Assembly (NCBI GenBank): GCA_023621895.1
Contig: JAMOAF010000509.1
Span: 1-22,492, forward strand
Reading direction: 5' to 3'
From: Planctomycetota bacterium
Lineage (GTDB): Bacteria; Planctomycetota; Planctomycetia; Pirellulales; Thermoguttaceae
Length of the DNA: 22,492 bases
This document shows, in pieces, positions 14,535-22,175 of the stretch. Numbering within the stretch: the first letter of the stretch is position 1; every line of letters starts with the position of its first letter. The notes below the pieces were generated by a model. That model did not search any database, had not been told where the DNA came from, and was given only the letters and a program-made list of their open reading frames with translations. The position numbers and the translations under genes were made by a program.

Positions 14535-16598
14535 CTATAAGCGCCGCACGAACCGCGCGATCGCCATCACGGCCAGGGCGCCGTAGGCCAGCAGCACCAG
14601 GGCCAGCACGCCCAACGAGGCGAAACCGAAGAACTTGAAGGCCGTCCGGCCTTGAAACGAGAGGTTCCAGGCCTTGTGCATCGTCGGATCGTAGCCGGCA
14701 AGCTGGCGCATCGTGGACTCCGGCGGCTGGCCGTCGGGAGCCGGCCCGAGTGCGGTAACGACGCCCGCGAAGTAATTCGAGTCGTCGGCGTGGCACTCGA
14801 AGCAACTCGCCGCGCCGGTCGCGTCCCGCGCCGGCCGCACGTCGTGGGCGAATCGCCAAGCGTAGGGCTCGGCCGCGCCGTGGTCGAACGCCTCGGCGCC
14901 GTCGGCGCCGGCGCGATAAGCACGTCCGCCAGCGACATAGACCGGCTCGGAGCCGTCGGCGGGAAGGGCCTTTTTCAGCTCCCCGAGGGCCTCGTTAAGT
15001 TTCTTGCGAAAGGCGTCGGCGGCCATCGCGGCTGTCAATTCCTCGAGCTTGGCCTTCTCATCGCCGGTCAGCTCGTTCTCGGCGACTCCCGCCCGCTCCT
15101 GGCCGAGCGCCTTCGCCTTGTCAGCAGCGGTGAGCTTCACTTCGGAGACCGCTTCGGTGAAGTTTGAACCGCGGCGGACCCGCAGCGTCCGCCGCAGGGC
15201 GTCGTAGACCTTGTCGGGATTCAGGGGTGAGATTTTGCCATCCTTCAGCGCGCCCCAGAAGGCGGGCCAGACCATCCGGTGCGGAGCGAGCGCCCCGCCG
15301 GCCTGGAGATAGACGGGGGCAACCATGGCCGGGGGCAGCTTCTCGCCGTAATGGTGGGCGGGCAGCCCCAAGCCGTGCGCCATGGACGTGAGAATCTGCA
15401 CCGGCTTGGCGCCGGGGCGGGGGCCGCTGTGGCAAGCGGTGCAGGCAAGCCTGTCGAAGTGCACCAGCGGCAAACCTTTGTGCACCGCGCGCGGCGCGCC
15501 GAGCCGCCCGCCGCCATCGTTGTCCACGTGACAACCGCGGCAGGAAAGCGTATGGACCGGCTGGCCGCTGGGGCTCGTTTCGCCCTCAAACCCGCGAACC
15601 GTCTGGTGTTCGATGCCGTTGCGGTGGCAATCGCTACAGGTCATTCCAGCGCGGAGGTGCACGTCTTCGTCGTGCGTCCACTGGGGCGCCACTTCCGCGC
15701 CCGTAAACCGCGTGGTGTGGCAGTAGTAACACGCGCGGTCGTCGGGCGTGCGAACCACGTCGAAAAAGACCTTCTTGTCGGCGCTGACGCGGTGCGGAAA
15801 ATAGGTGGTCTTGGGCAGCTTTGCCTTGGCGTCGGCCGAAGCGGCGTCAAAATCGTCCGGCAGAGCCGAAACCTTCCCCTCCACCCGGCCCAACCCGAGA
15901 GCCGCCGTCGGCGCCCAGGCGAAGTTCTGACTGGCGATCTGGTCCGACCAGACTTCCGGGCTATACGACCGGTCCTTCGAGTGGCAGATCATGCAGTCTA
16001 TCGGCAGTTGGCCCGAGAGGCGCCACCGTGCGGCGGGCGTTTTGGCTTCGGCCTTCTCGCCGGCCTTCGCAGGCGCCTGCGGATCTTTTGGCGCGGCAGC
16101 CGCCGGCGGATCGCCAGCCGCGGCGGGTTGATCCGACCCGGCGGCCGCGCTGGGTCCTTCGCCGGGTCCGCCGCCGGCAAGGTGCCGCCCGAACTTGAGG
16201 ACAAGGTCCCACTCGGAGATGCCAAGTCCGGCCGGGTCGTAGGTTCCCGGCCAGCCGCGGGCCGAGAGTGGAATTTGCGTGCCGGTGCGATCGTCGGTCC
16301 AGACCCAGGGCTCGCCTCGGCGGCTCGAGTCGCCGGAGGCCTGTCCCGTGCTGAAGTGATACCCGTGCCGGATCGCTTCGTAGTCATGGCAGCGCCCGCA
16401 GGTGTGAACCGGCGAGTAGGGGGCGGCATCGGGACTGGCCGGGTCGATCATGTCGCCCTTGGCATCGTAAAGTTCGATCCAGTGCACATAGCCGCTGCGG
16501 CTGAATGTCTGCGAAAAGCGCGTTTCCGCGGTGGCCGCCCAGGCGGCCCTTCCGATCCACGGTAGCAACGCGGCCATGGCCAGAAGACGCCAGTTCAT
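14535..16598 (-). CDS. exported multihaem c-type cytochrome with seven CxxCH motifs
   Basis: 687 residues from ATG 16596-16598 (GGAG seven bases upstream). The signal peptide ends near WAA (residue 21-22). Haem sites are CGRCH 67-71, CMICH 202-206, CYYCH 290-294, CSDCH 321-325, CRGCH 353-357, CTACH 386-390 and CFECH 599-603. A C-terminal membrane helix (about 661-682, FFGFASLGVLALVLLAYG) anchors the protein, with a short basic tail inside. An alanine/proline-rich linker (about 142-191) separates haems 1 and 2, and a charged helical stretch (about 490-545) separates haems 6 and 7. It probably works in the periplasm with the adjacent cytochrome b. The reaction is unknown. An open extension to 16712 carries no signal and is not used. 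Confidence 0.88.
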   Translation of the reverse strand: MNWRLLAMAALLPWIGRAAWAATAETRFSQTFSRSGYVHWIELYDAKGDMIDPASPDAAPYSPVHTCGRCHDYEAIRHGYHFSTGQASGDSSRRGEPWVWTDDRTGTQIPLSARGWPGTYDPAGLGISEWDLVLKFGRHLAGGGPGEGPSAAAGSDQPAAAGDPPAAAAPKDPQAPAKAGEKAEAKTPAARWRLSGQLPIDCMICHSKDRSYSPEVWSDQIASQNFAWAPTAALGLGRVEGKVSALPDDFDAASADAKAKLPKTTYFPHRVSADKKVFFDVVRTPDDRACYYCHTTRFTGAEVAPQWTHDEDVHLRAGMTCSDCHRNGIEHQTVRGFEGETSPSGQPVHTLSCRGCHVDNDGGGRLGAPRAVHKGLPLVHFDRLACTACHSGPRPGAKPVQILTSMAHGLGLPAHHYGEKLPPAMVAPVYLQAGGALAPHRMVWPAFWGALKDGKISPLNPDKVYDALRRTLRVRRGSNFTEAVSEVKLTAADKAKALGQERAGVAENELTGDEKAKLEELTAAMAADAFRKKLNEALGELKKALPADGSEPVYVAGGRAYRAGADGAEAFDHGAAEPYAWRFAHDVRPARDATGAASCFECHADDSNYFAGVVTALGPAPDGQPPESTMRQLAGYDPTMHKAWNLSFQGRTAFKFFGFASLGVLALVLLAYGALAVMAIARFVRRL

Positions 16599-16693
16599 GA
16601 GTGTCGCTCCAAGTCTCGTGATCCTCAAGGCACGGCATGTCGCTCGGCGGCATGCGCAAGATGACGACCGGTCAGCCGCCGAGGGCGCGACCC

Positions 16694-16714
16694 GATTGGT
16701 CAATCGTACCAATC
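16694..16714. promoter_or_regulatory. inverted repeat upstream of the cytochrome operon
   Basis: GATTGGT (16694-16700) and ACCAATC (16708-16714) are perfect 7-bp arms around a 7-base spacer. The repeat lies in the 159-bp gap between the tandem-DUF1080 stop and the cytochrome c start, about 95 bases before the start. It could be a regulator site for the cytochrome genes. There is no T-tract, so a terminator is less likely. Confidence 0.35.
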
Positions 16715-16757
16715 TTAGTCGACGATGGGGGGGTTCTGCAACCTGCCGGCGGCCGCC

Positions 16758-17945
16758 TCACCGCTCCGGGATCTCGGTAATCCGCAGGTTGCGGAAGTTG
16801 AAATCCGTGGTCGGGTCGTGGCCCTGAATCTGGATCGTGCCGGCTTCCAGCCGCAGCCCGCGGCGGGGATTCTCGTTCGGCTCCCGCGTGTCGCTCCAGT
16901 CGCTCACCTGGTAGCCATTGACCCAGGCGGCCATGTGCCGGTCGTCGGCGTGCAGCGTCATCGAGAACCATGTGAAATCGTCGGCCACGACCCGCCGGGC
17001 GTTTTGCCGCCGGAAGAACCCGCCGGTGCCGCAGTCCTGGGGCTTGGCGCGGTCGCCGTTCAGGTAGCCGTTATGAATCTGGCATTCGTAGCCGTTCATG
17101 GTGTCGCCCGGCAGACAGCGGAAAAAGACTCCCGAATTGAGCCCCTTGCCGTTGACGAAGCATTCCAACTGGAGCGTGAAATCCGCGTACTTCCCCTGGC
17201 TTTCGAGCATTCCGCGGCCGTTCTTCACGTTCAACCAGCCTCCCCGGGTCACGGTGAATACGCTGGGCAAATCGGGGAATGTCTTCCAGCCGGCCAGGTC
17301 CTTGCCGTTCAGCAGGCTCTTCATGCCGAGCGGCTTGAGCTTGACGTTGCGGAATTCGATCTTGCCGGTGTTGAACTGGAGGCCGATGTAGCCGCGGCCG
17401 AGCGGGGCGGGGTCGGTGTAGTCGAGCACGACTCGGCCGCCAAGCTTGACGACAAAATGGCCCCCCTCGGCGGTCACGTCGAAGGTCTGCCAGTCGCTGC
17501 CGCCGTATTTGCCATCGACGGCCTGCCGCTCGACGAAGCTGCCGGTTGGAAACGGGTTCGTGCCCGGCTCCGCGATGTTCAGCTCGTAGCAGCGGGTTTT
17601 CACGTCGGTTGGAACCGGCGGCGTCCGCAGGAAAACGCCGCTATTGGTTCCTGGGGCGCTGCGAAAATCGACCTTCAACTGGTAGTCGCCGAACTGGCTG
17701 GTCGTGTAAAGCAGGCCGTTCTCACCTTCGGTGGCGGTGATCGCGCCGTCGACGACCTTCCAATCGACCTTGGTGGCCGGGCGCCAGCCAAACAGCGTTT
17801 CGCCGTCGAAAAGCAGAATCCAGCCGTCGGCCACCTCCTCGGGCGAGAGGGTATTCGGCTCCGCCGCCCTCCCCGCGTGTGCGAAAGCGAGCAGTGTGAG
17901 CGAGACCAAACCGATCCGCACAAAACGAAGAGAACTGGCAATCAT
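16758..17945 (-). CDS. secreted tandem DUF1080 protein
   Basis: 395 residues from ATG 17943-17945 with AGGAG eight bases upstream. The signal peptide runs to about residue 28 (LLAFAHAGRAAEP). Two DUF1080 domains follow. The first (about 36-205) opens DGWILLFDGETLFGWRPAT and closes GYIGLQFNTGKIEFRNVKL. The second (about 210-392) opens SLLNGKDLAGWKTF and closes GTIQIQGHDPTTDFNFRNLRI. Each has NSGVFLR or NSGVFFR in its middle, the conserved family strand. The predicted role is binding or cleavage of sugar derivatives outside the cytoplasm. It is the first gene of a minus-strand run ending with the two cytochromes, but the 159-bp gap leaves co-transcription open. Confidence 0.9.
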   Translation of the reverse strand: MIASSLRFVRIGLVSLTLLAFAHAGRAAEPNTLSPEEVADGWILLFDGETLFGWRPATKVDWKVVDGAITATEGENGLLYTTSQFGDYQLKVDFRSAPGTNSGVFLRTPPVPTDVKTRCYELNIAEPGTNPFPTGSFVERQAVDGKYGGSDWQTFDVTAEGGHFVVKLGGRVVLDYTDPAPLGRGYIGLQFNTGKIEFRNVKLKPLGMKSLLNGKDLAGWKTFPDLPSVFTVTRGGWLNVKNGRGMLESQGKYADFTLQLECFVNGKGLNSGVFFRCLPGDTMNGYECQIHNGYLNGDRAKPQDCGTGGFFRRQNARRVVADDFTWFSMTLHADDRHMAAWVNGYQVSDWSDTREPNENPRRGLRLEAGTIQIQGHDPTTDFNFRNLRITEIPER

Positions 17946-18088
17946 CCGGAGGGCTCCTGGCGTGGTGAAGCGGGGGCGGTAAACCTGCGAGGGGACTCGT
18001 CCCGCTTGCGCGGCAATTGGCGGACGAGCGGGCGCGTCCGGGCGCCGCGCAAACGGGATGATCCCCGTCAGCGACCGACAAGAGGTAT

Positions 18089-18117
18089 AGCGTATCGCGG
18101 GATCGCGGCAAATTCAA
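18089..18117 (-). promoter_or_regulatory. candidate promoter for the tandem DUF1080 gene
   Basis: On the minus strand TTGAAT (18117-18112), 17 bases, TACGCT (18094-18089). Transcription would start near 18081, about 135 bases before ATG 17945. The -35 is good and the -10 moderate. This is one of two promoters in the 393-bp divergent gap 17946-18338. The rest of that gap is GC-rich sequence with short inverted stretches and no gene. Confidence 0.35.
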
Positions 18118-18220
18118 AGGGCAACCCGGGCGGCGGACCGGTCTTGTCCGCCACTCCGCCAGTCCGCCAGCCCGCGGCAGCGAGTGGGCGGAGCGGATCG
18201 GCCAGGTGGGCCTCGCCTGC

Positions 18221-18248
18221 TTGATTTTCCCGCACGCGCGAGGATAAT
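18221..18248 (+). promoter_or_regulatory. sigma-70-like promoter for the cardiolipin synthase gene
   Basis: TTGATT (18221-18226), 16 bases, GATAAT (18243-18248). It lies 90 bases before the ATG at 18339 in the divergent gap and is a better match than its neighbours. Confidence 0.5.
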
Positions 18249-18338
18249 TCGGGCGAGCCCGACGCGAAAACGGCAAGTCAACCGCGCCGGCTGGCCCCGA
18301 ATTCTCGCTCATGTCGCGGCTCGCAGAGGCGATTGCTG

Positions 18339-19796
18339 ATGAATCTGGCCACGTCAATCACGATCGCCCTGTTTGTCGCCGATCTGCTGCTCCGCGTCGG
18401 CCTGTCGGCGCGGGTCATCATGCGCCGCCGCCCTGTCGGCGTCTCGCTGGCCTGGCTGACGATCATTCTGATCTTCCCGTTCGGCGGCGCGCTGATCTAC
18501 CTGGCCATCGGCGAGACCCGCCTGGGCACGCGCCGGGCGCGCCGCGCGGAGCGAATCCACGCGCCGTATCTCGAGTGGCTCAACCACCTCGAAACCCGCA
18601 AGCACATCGACTGGTCGCAGCTCAGCCCGGAATGCGAACCGCTGGCCAGGCTCACGGAGGCTACGGTCGGGATTCCAGCCCTGCCGGGCAATGCCCTCGA
18701 ACTGATCGACAACGCGGAGGATGTCTTCCGCGCGATCATCGCCGATATCGACGCGGCAAAGCGGACCTGCCACATGGTGCTCTACATCTGGGGCAACGGG
18801 GGAACGGCCGACGAGGTCGCCGAAGCGCTGATCCGCGCCTCGGCGCGCGGCGTAATCTGCCGAATCCTGCTCGACGACGTGGGGAGCATGGATTTTCTCC
18901 GCAGCGAGATGGCCGGCCGAATGCGCGGAGCGGGCATTCAGCTCCGCGCGGCGCTGCCGGTCGGCCTCGTCCGCGCGGTGTTCGTCCGCTTCGACCTCCG
19001 CATGCACCGCAAGATCGTGGTGATCGACGGCGAGCTGGCTTACGCGGGCAGCCTCAACATGGTCGATCCGCGCTACTTCAAGCGCGGTTCGGGGGTCGGC
19101 CAGTGGATCGACGCCATGGTCCGCGTGCGGGGGCCGGCCGTCGAGGGGCTGGCGATCACGTTTCTCGAAGACTGGGAGTTGGAGACCGCCGAAGGGGTCG
19201 AGCAGTTGCGCGAGACGGGCGACGTCCGCGCCCTGGAGGAACAGGGCAACGCCGCCGTCCAGGTCGTTCCCTCCGGCCCCGTGACCGAAAGCCATACGAT
19301 CCAGCAGGTGCTGCTGATGGCGATCTACGCGGCGCGGTGTGAGCTGATCCTGACCAGCCCCTACTTCGTTCCCGACGAGCTCTTGCTGACCGCCCTGGTC
19401 TCGGCGGCCAGGCGCGGCGTGGACGTGACGCTGATCGTCCCCGCGCGAGTCGACTCGCACCTGGTCCGCCTGGCGACGCAGGCCCACAAGATCGACCTGC
19501 TCGCCGCCGGCGTGAGGATCGCGCTGTTCGAACGCGGGCTGCTGCACACGAAGTCGATCACGGTCGACGGCGAGTTCAGCCTGTTCGGATCGCTGAACCT
19601 CGATCCGCGCAGCCTCTGGTTGAATTTCGAGATCACGCTTTCCGTTTACGATCGCCCGTTCACCAACCGCCTCCGCCAGTTGCAGCAGCGCTACCTTGCG
19701 CAATCGCAACTGATGGACCTGGAAACGTGGAGGAAGCGGCCGAAGGTCGAACAGCTCGTGGTCAACGCCGCCCGCCTGCTCGCTCCGCTACTCTGA
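18339..19796 (+). CDS. cls: cardiolipin synthase, phospholipase D superfamily
   Basis: 485 residues from ATG 18339 with AGAGG nine bases upstream. A TTG two codons earlier is not needed. Two N-terminal membrane helices (about 3-25 and 34-58, the PLDc_N segment) are followed by two PLD domains. The first catalytic motif is HRK at 223-225 (MHRKIVVIDGELAYAGSLNM). The second is HTK at 403-405 (LHTKSITVDGEFSLFGSLNLDPRS). This layout is that of bacterial ClsA-type enzymes, which join two phosphatidylglycerol molecules (or PG and PE) into cardiolipin at the inner membrane. Its last 9 bp overlap the end of the convergent phosphatase-like gene. The length is normal for the family. Confidence 0.93.
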   Translation: MNLATSITIALFVADLLLRVGLSARVIMRRRPVGVSLAWLTIILIFPFGGALIYLAIGETRLGTRRARRAERIHAPYLEWLNHLETRKHIDWSQLSPECEPLARLTEATVGIPALPGNALELIDNAEDVFRAIIADIDAAKRTCHMVLYIWGNGGTADEVAEALIRASARGVICRILLDDVGSMDFLRSEMAGRMRGAGIQLRAALPVGLVRAVFVRFDLRMHRKIVVIDGELAYAGSLNMVDPRYFKRGSGVGQWIDAMVRVRGPAVEGLAITFLEDWELETAEGVEQLRETGDVRALEEQGNAAVQVVPSGPVTESHTIQQVLLMAIYAARCELILTSPYFVPDELLLTALVSAARRGVDVTLIVPARVDSHLVRLATQAHKIDLLAAGVRIALFERGLLHTKSITVDGEFSLFGSLNLDPRSLWLNFEITLSVYDRPFTNRLRQLQQRYLAQSQLMDLETWRKRPKVEQLVVNAARLLAPLL

Positions 19797-20531
19797 GAGG
19801 GTCGGTTTTTCGAGCTCGAAGTCGACGATCAGCGGGAGATGGTCCGACGCCTGGCGAGCAACGCCGCTGTGGGCGGTGAACGTGTGGCAGTGGCGAACGT
19901 CGCCCCGGTAGAAAATCCGATCCAGCGGCCGCAGCGGCATGACCGCCGGGAAAGTCCTCTGCTTGCGCGCCGCGGGCAAGAATCCCAGCGGCAAGAGCGT
20001 CCGCCGGCCCAGCGTTCCGTAAACATCGTTGAAATCGCCCGCGATCACCACCGGCGTGTGCCGGTGCGCGTGCACGAAGACGTCGGAAGCGACCAACCGC
20101 CGGAGTTGGAGCACGCGTTCGAAACCGGCCAGCCCGAGATGCACGTTCAGCAGCAACACCCGCCGCGAGTGCCCCCCGTCATGCAGGCGGCAATGGGCGA
20201 TGAGGGCGCGGCGGCGCTTTTTCATCCGCACCGACAGGTCGACGTGATTAATGTCGAAAAGCGGATGGCGGCTGAGAATCGCGTTGCCGTAGCCGCCGCT
20301 TCTCAGCCGGATGTTCGTCTGGTATGCACGATAGCGATAGTCAAGGGCGTCGCCGAGCAACTGGACCTGGCAATGATGCCGCGACCGCGGCACGCCGTCG
20401 TCCACCTCTTGCAGCATGGCGATGTCGGCGTCGTATTGGCGGAGAATCGAAATGATCCGGTCCGGAGCGTATCGCCGATCGACCCCGCCGATGCCCTTGT
20501 GGATGTTGTACGTCAACAACCGAAAACGCAT
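19788..20531 (-). CDS. endonuclease/exonuclease/phosphatase (EEP) family protein, YbhP-like
   Basis: 247 residues from ATG 20529-20531. No clear ribosome site is seen, which leaves the start slightly open, but the sequence begins normally with RLLTYNIHKG. Active-site motifs are all present: N9 in TYNIHKG, E42 in LQEVDD, H131 in LNVHLG, GDFND at 165-169, and SDHLPL with D230 and H231. These are the metal and catalytic residues of the DNase I/sphingomyelinase-like fold. The partner gene is cardiolipin synthase. In E. coli the related ybhP lies next to clsB (ybhO), which hints at a phosphodiesterase or phosphatase role in lipid metabolism rather than DNA cutting. This is inference. No signal peptide is visible. 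Confidence 0.88.
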   Translation of the reverse strand: MRFRLLTYNIHKGIGGVDRRYAPDRIISILRQYDADIAMLQEVDDGVPRSRHHCQVQLLGDALDYRYRAYQTNIRLRSGGYGNAILSRHPLFDINHVDLSVRMKKRRRALIAHCRLHDGGHSRRVLLLNVHLGLAGFERVLQLRRLVASDVFVHAHRHTPVVIAGDFNDVYGTLGRRTLLPLGFLPAARKQRTFPAVMPLRPLDRIFYRGDVRHCHTFTAHSGVARQASDHLPLIVDFELEKPTLSE

Positions 20532-20532
20532 T

Positions 20533-20563
20533 TCACAGGTTACCGGGTACAGTCACAGGTTAC
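20533..20563. repeat. 11-bp direct repeat upstream of the EEP gene
   Basis: TCACAGGTTAC occurs at 20533-20543 and 20553-20563, 20 bp apart, directly against the EEP start codon. It occupies the place of a ribosome site, and none is seen. It may be a regulatory direct repeat or part of another dispersed repeat. Confidence 0.55.
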
Positions 20564-20575
20564 AGCCATGCCCCC

Positions 20576-20737
20576 GGTTCCCAAGCTCCAGCCTTACTCC
20601 TGGTTCCCAAGCTCCAGCTTGGGAACCTCTGCCTTCGCCTTGGAACCGCCGGCCGCGTGCCCTTTGCTCCTGGTTCCCAAGCTCCAGCTTGGGAACCTCT
20701 GCCACTGCCTTCAGGCCGCCGGCCGCGTGGGTCCCGC
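20576..20737. repeat. palindrome copies 5 and 6 within a 70-bp tandem duplication
   Basis: Full palindromes lie at 20602-20627 and 20672-20697 (arms GGTTCCCAAGC / GCTTGGGAACC, loop TCCA). A broken copy at 20576-20592 keeps only the left arm, the loop and three bases of the right arm. The full copies sit in two head-to-tail 70-bp units (about 20598-20667 and 20668-20737), each ending with GCCGGCCGCGTG. A decayed copy with arms CCAAG / CTTGG lies at 20743-20758. The cluster occupies most of the 422-bp divergent gap between the EEP and epimerase genes. I see no clear promoter for either gene in the remainder (20760-20953). Confidence 0.88.
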
Positions 20738-20953
20738 CCACGCCAAGCTCACACTTGGGGCGCGCGGGCGGCCGAAGGTCAATTTTAACTCAACAACCCG
20801 AGCGGGCGAAGGAGGCCCTGCCCAAAGCTCCTTCCCGGCACATCCCGCCCCAACAGTCCCGCGAATCCCTTCTGGCGGAGCGGGAGCGGAGTGTTTAGAA
20901 TTCGAGGACTCTGACATCGCTTGTCGCGCGACTTCGAGGACAGGAGGACGATT

Positions 20954-22102
20954 GTGAAACGGACACGGACAATGGCCGGCCTCGGGGCGGCAGTGCTCGC
21001 TTGGGGAGTGATTCTGATGGGCGCTTCGGCCTTCGGTTCCGAAAGCATTGTGCGAAAGCCGTTTGGGAAAACACCGGAGGGCAAGCCGGTCGAGCTCTAC
21101 TGGCTGACCAACCGCAACGGCATGGAAGCGTCGATCATGACCTACGGCGGGATCGTCGTCTCGCTCACCGCGCCCGATCGCGACGGCCGATACGCCGACG
21201 TCGTTTTGGGGTTCGACCGGCTGGAGGATTACCTGGCCGGGCATCCCTATTTTGGGGCACTGGTGGGCCGCTACGGCAACCGCATCGCCAAGGGCAAGTT
21301 CACCCTCGACGGCAAGCAGTACACGCTGGCCGTGAACAATGGTGAAAACCACCTGCACGGCGGCATCAAGGGATTCGACAAGGCAGTCTGGCAGGCAAGG
21401 GGGGCGATCAAGAAGACGGGAGTCGAGTTGGCGCTGGCCTATACCAGCGCCGACGGCGAAGAGGGCTATCCCGGCAACCTGGCGGTCAAGGTCGTCTATA
21501 CCCTGACAGACGGCAACGAGCTGAAAATCGAGTACTCCGCCACGACCGACAAGCCCACGCCGGTCAACCTCACGAACCACTCCTATTTCAACCTCGCCGG
21601 CCAGGGGTCGGGCGACATCCTCGGCCACGCATTGACAATCGCCGCCGACCGTTTCACCCCGATCGACAAGGGATTGATTCCCACCGGAGAGCTCCGCCCC
21701 GTCGCGGGCACGCCGTTTGACTTCCGCCAGCCCACGGCGATCGGCGCGCGGATCGAACAGGCCGACGAGCAGCTCAAGTTCGGCGGCGGATACGACCACA
21801 ACTTCGTCTTGAACAAGCAGCAGGAAGGCGCCTTGGAACTGGCGGCAAGCGTCTACGAGCCGAAATCCGGCCGACTCATGGAGGTCTTTACGACCGAGCC
21901 GGGCATCCAGTTCTACTGCGGCAATTTCCTCGACGGCACGAACGTCGGCAAAGGCGGCAAGGCCTACAACTTCCGCAATGGTTTGTGCCTGGAAACCCAG
22001 CATTTCCCCGATTCGCCCAACAAGCCCGAGTTCCCCTCGGTGATTCTCAGGCCGGGTCGGGAGTATTCGACGACGACGGTCTACAGGTTCTCCGTAAAGT
22101 AG
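20954..22102 (+). CDS. galM: exported aldose 1-epimerase (galactose mutarotase)
   Basis: 382 residues from a GTG at 20954-20956 with AGGAGG six bases upstream. A TTG at 20921 is a poorer start. An N-terminal signal-like segment (about 8-27, AGLGAAVLAWGVILMGASAF) predicts export, unlike the cytosolic E. coli GalM. Family motifs are GRYGNRIA (106-113), NNGENHLHGG (128-137, with H133 and H135), NLTNHSYFNLAG with the catalytic acid H209, YDHNFVL with D281, and LCLETQHFPDSPN with the catalytic base E347. It interconverts alpha and beta anomers of aldoses. An exported version fits a cell that degrades sugars outside the cytoplasm, as do the DUF1080 and beta-helix genes. It is convergent with the last gene. 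Confidence 0.94.
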   Translation: MKRTRTMAGLGAAVLAWGVILMGASAFGSESIVRKPFGKTPEGKPVELYWLTNRNGMEASIMTYGGIVVSLTAPDRDGRYADVVLGFDRLEDYLAGHPYFGALVGRYGNRIAKGKFTLDGKQYTLAVNNGENHLHGGIKGFDKAVWQARGAIKKTGVELALAYTSADGEEGYPGNLAVKVVYTLTDGNELKIEYSATTDKPTPVNLTNHSYFNLAGQGSGDILGHALTIAADRFTPIDKGLIPTGELRPVAGTPFDFRQPTAIGARIEQADEQLKFGGGYDHNFVLNKQQEGALELAASVYEPKSGRLMEVFTTEPGIQFYCGNFLDGTNVGKGGKAYNFRNGLCLETQHFPDSPNKPEFPSVILRPGREYSTTTVYRFSVK

Positions 22103-22104
22103 CC

Positions 22105-22140
22105 GCCGGAGCGGAGTGGAGCGGAATTCACTCCGCCGGC
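22105..22140. terminator. hairpin between convergent genes, possible terminator
   Basis: GCCGG (22105-22109) plus GGAGTG (22113-22118) pair with CACTCC (22129-22134) plus GCCGGC (22135-22140), with a three-base bulge and a 10-base loop. It begins 3 bases after the epimerase stop and lies before the end of the convergent gene at 22176. There is no T-tract on either side, so the terminator role is uncertain. Confidence 0.4.
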
Positions 22141-22175
22141 GAGCCCTTCCCGGCGGCACGGACTTCATTCTGCTC

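Noticed and set aside
16725..18224. 499-codon plus-strand open frame
   Set aside because: Antisense to the tandem DUF1080 gene, whose minus-strand product has two clear domains and a signal peptide.
18354..19709. 451-codon minus-strand open frame
   Set aside because: Antisense to cardiolipin synthase, which carries both HxK motifs.
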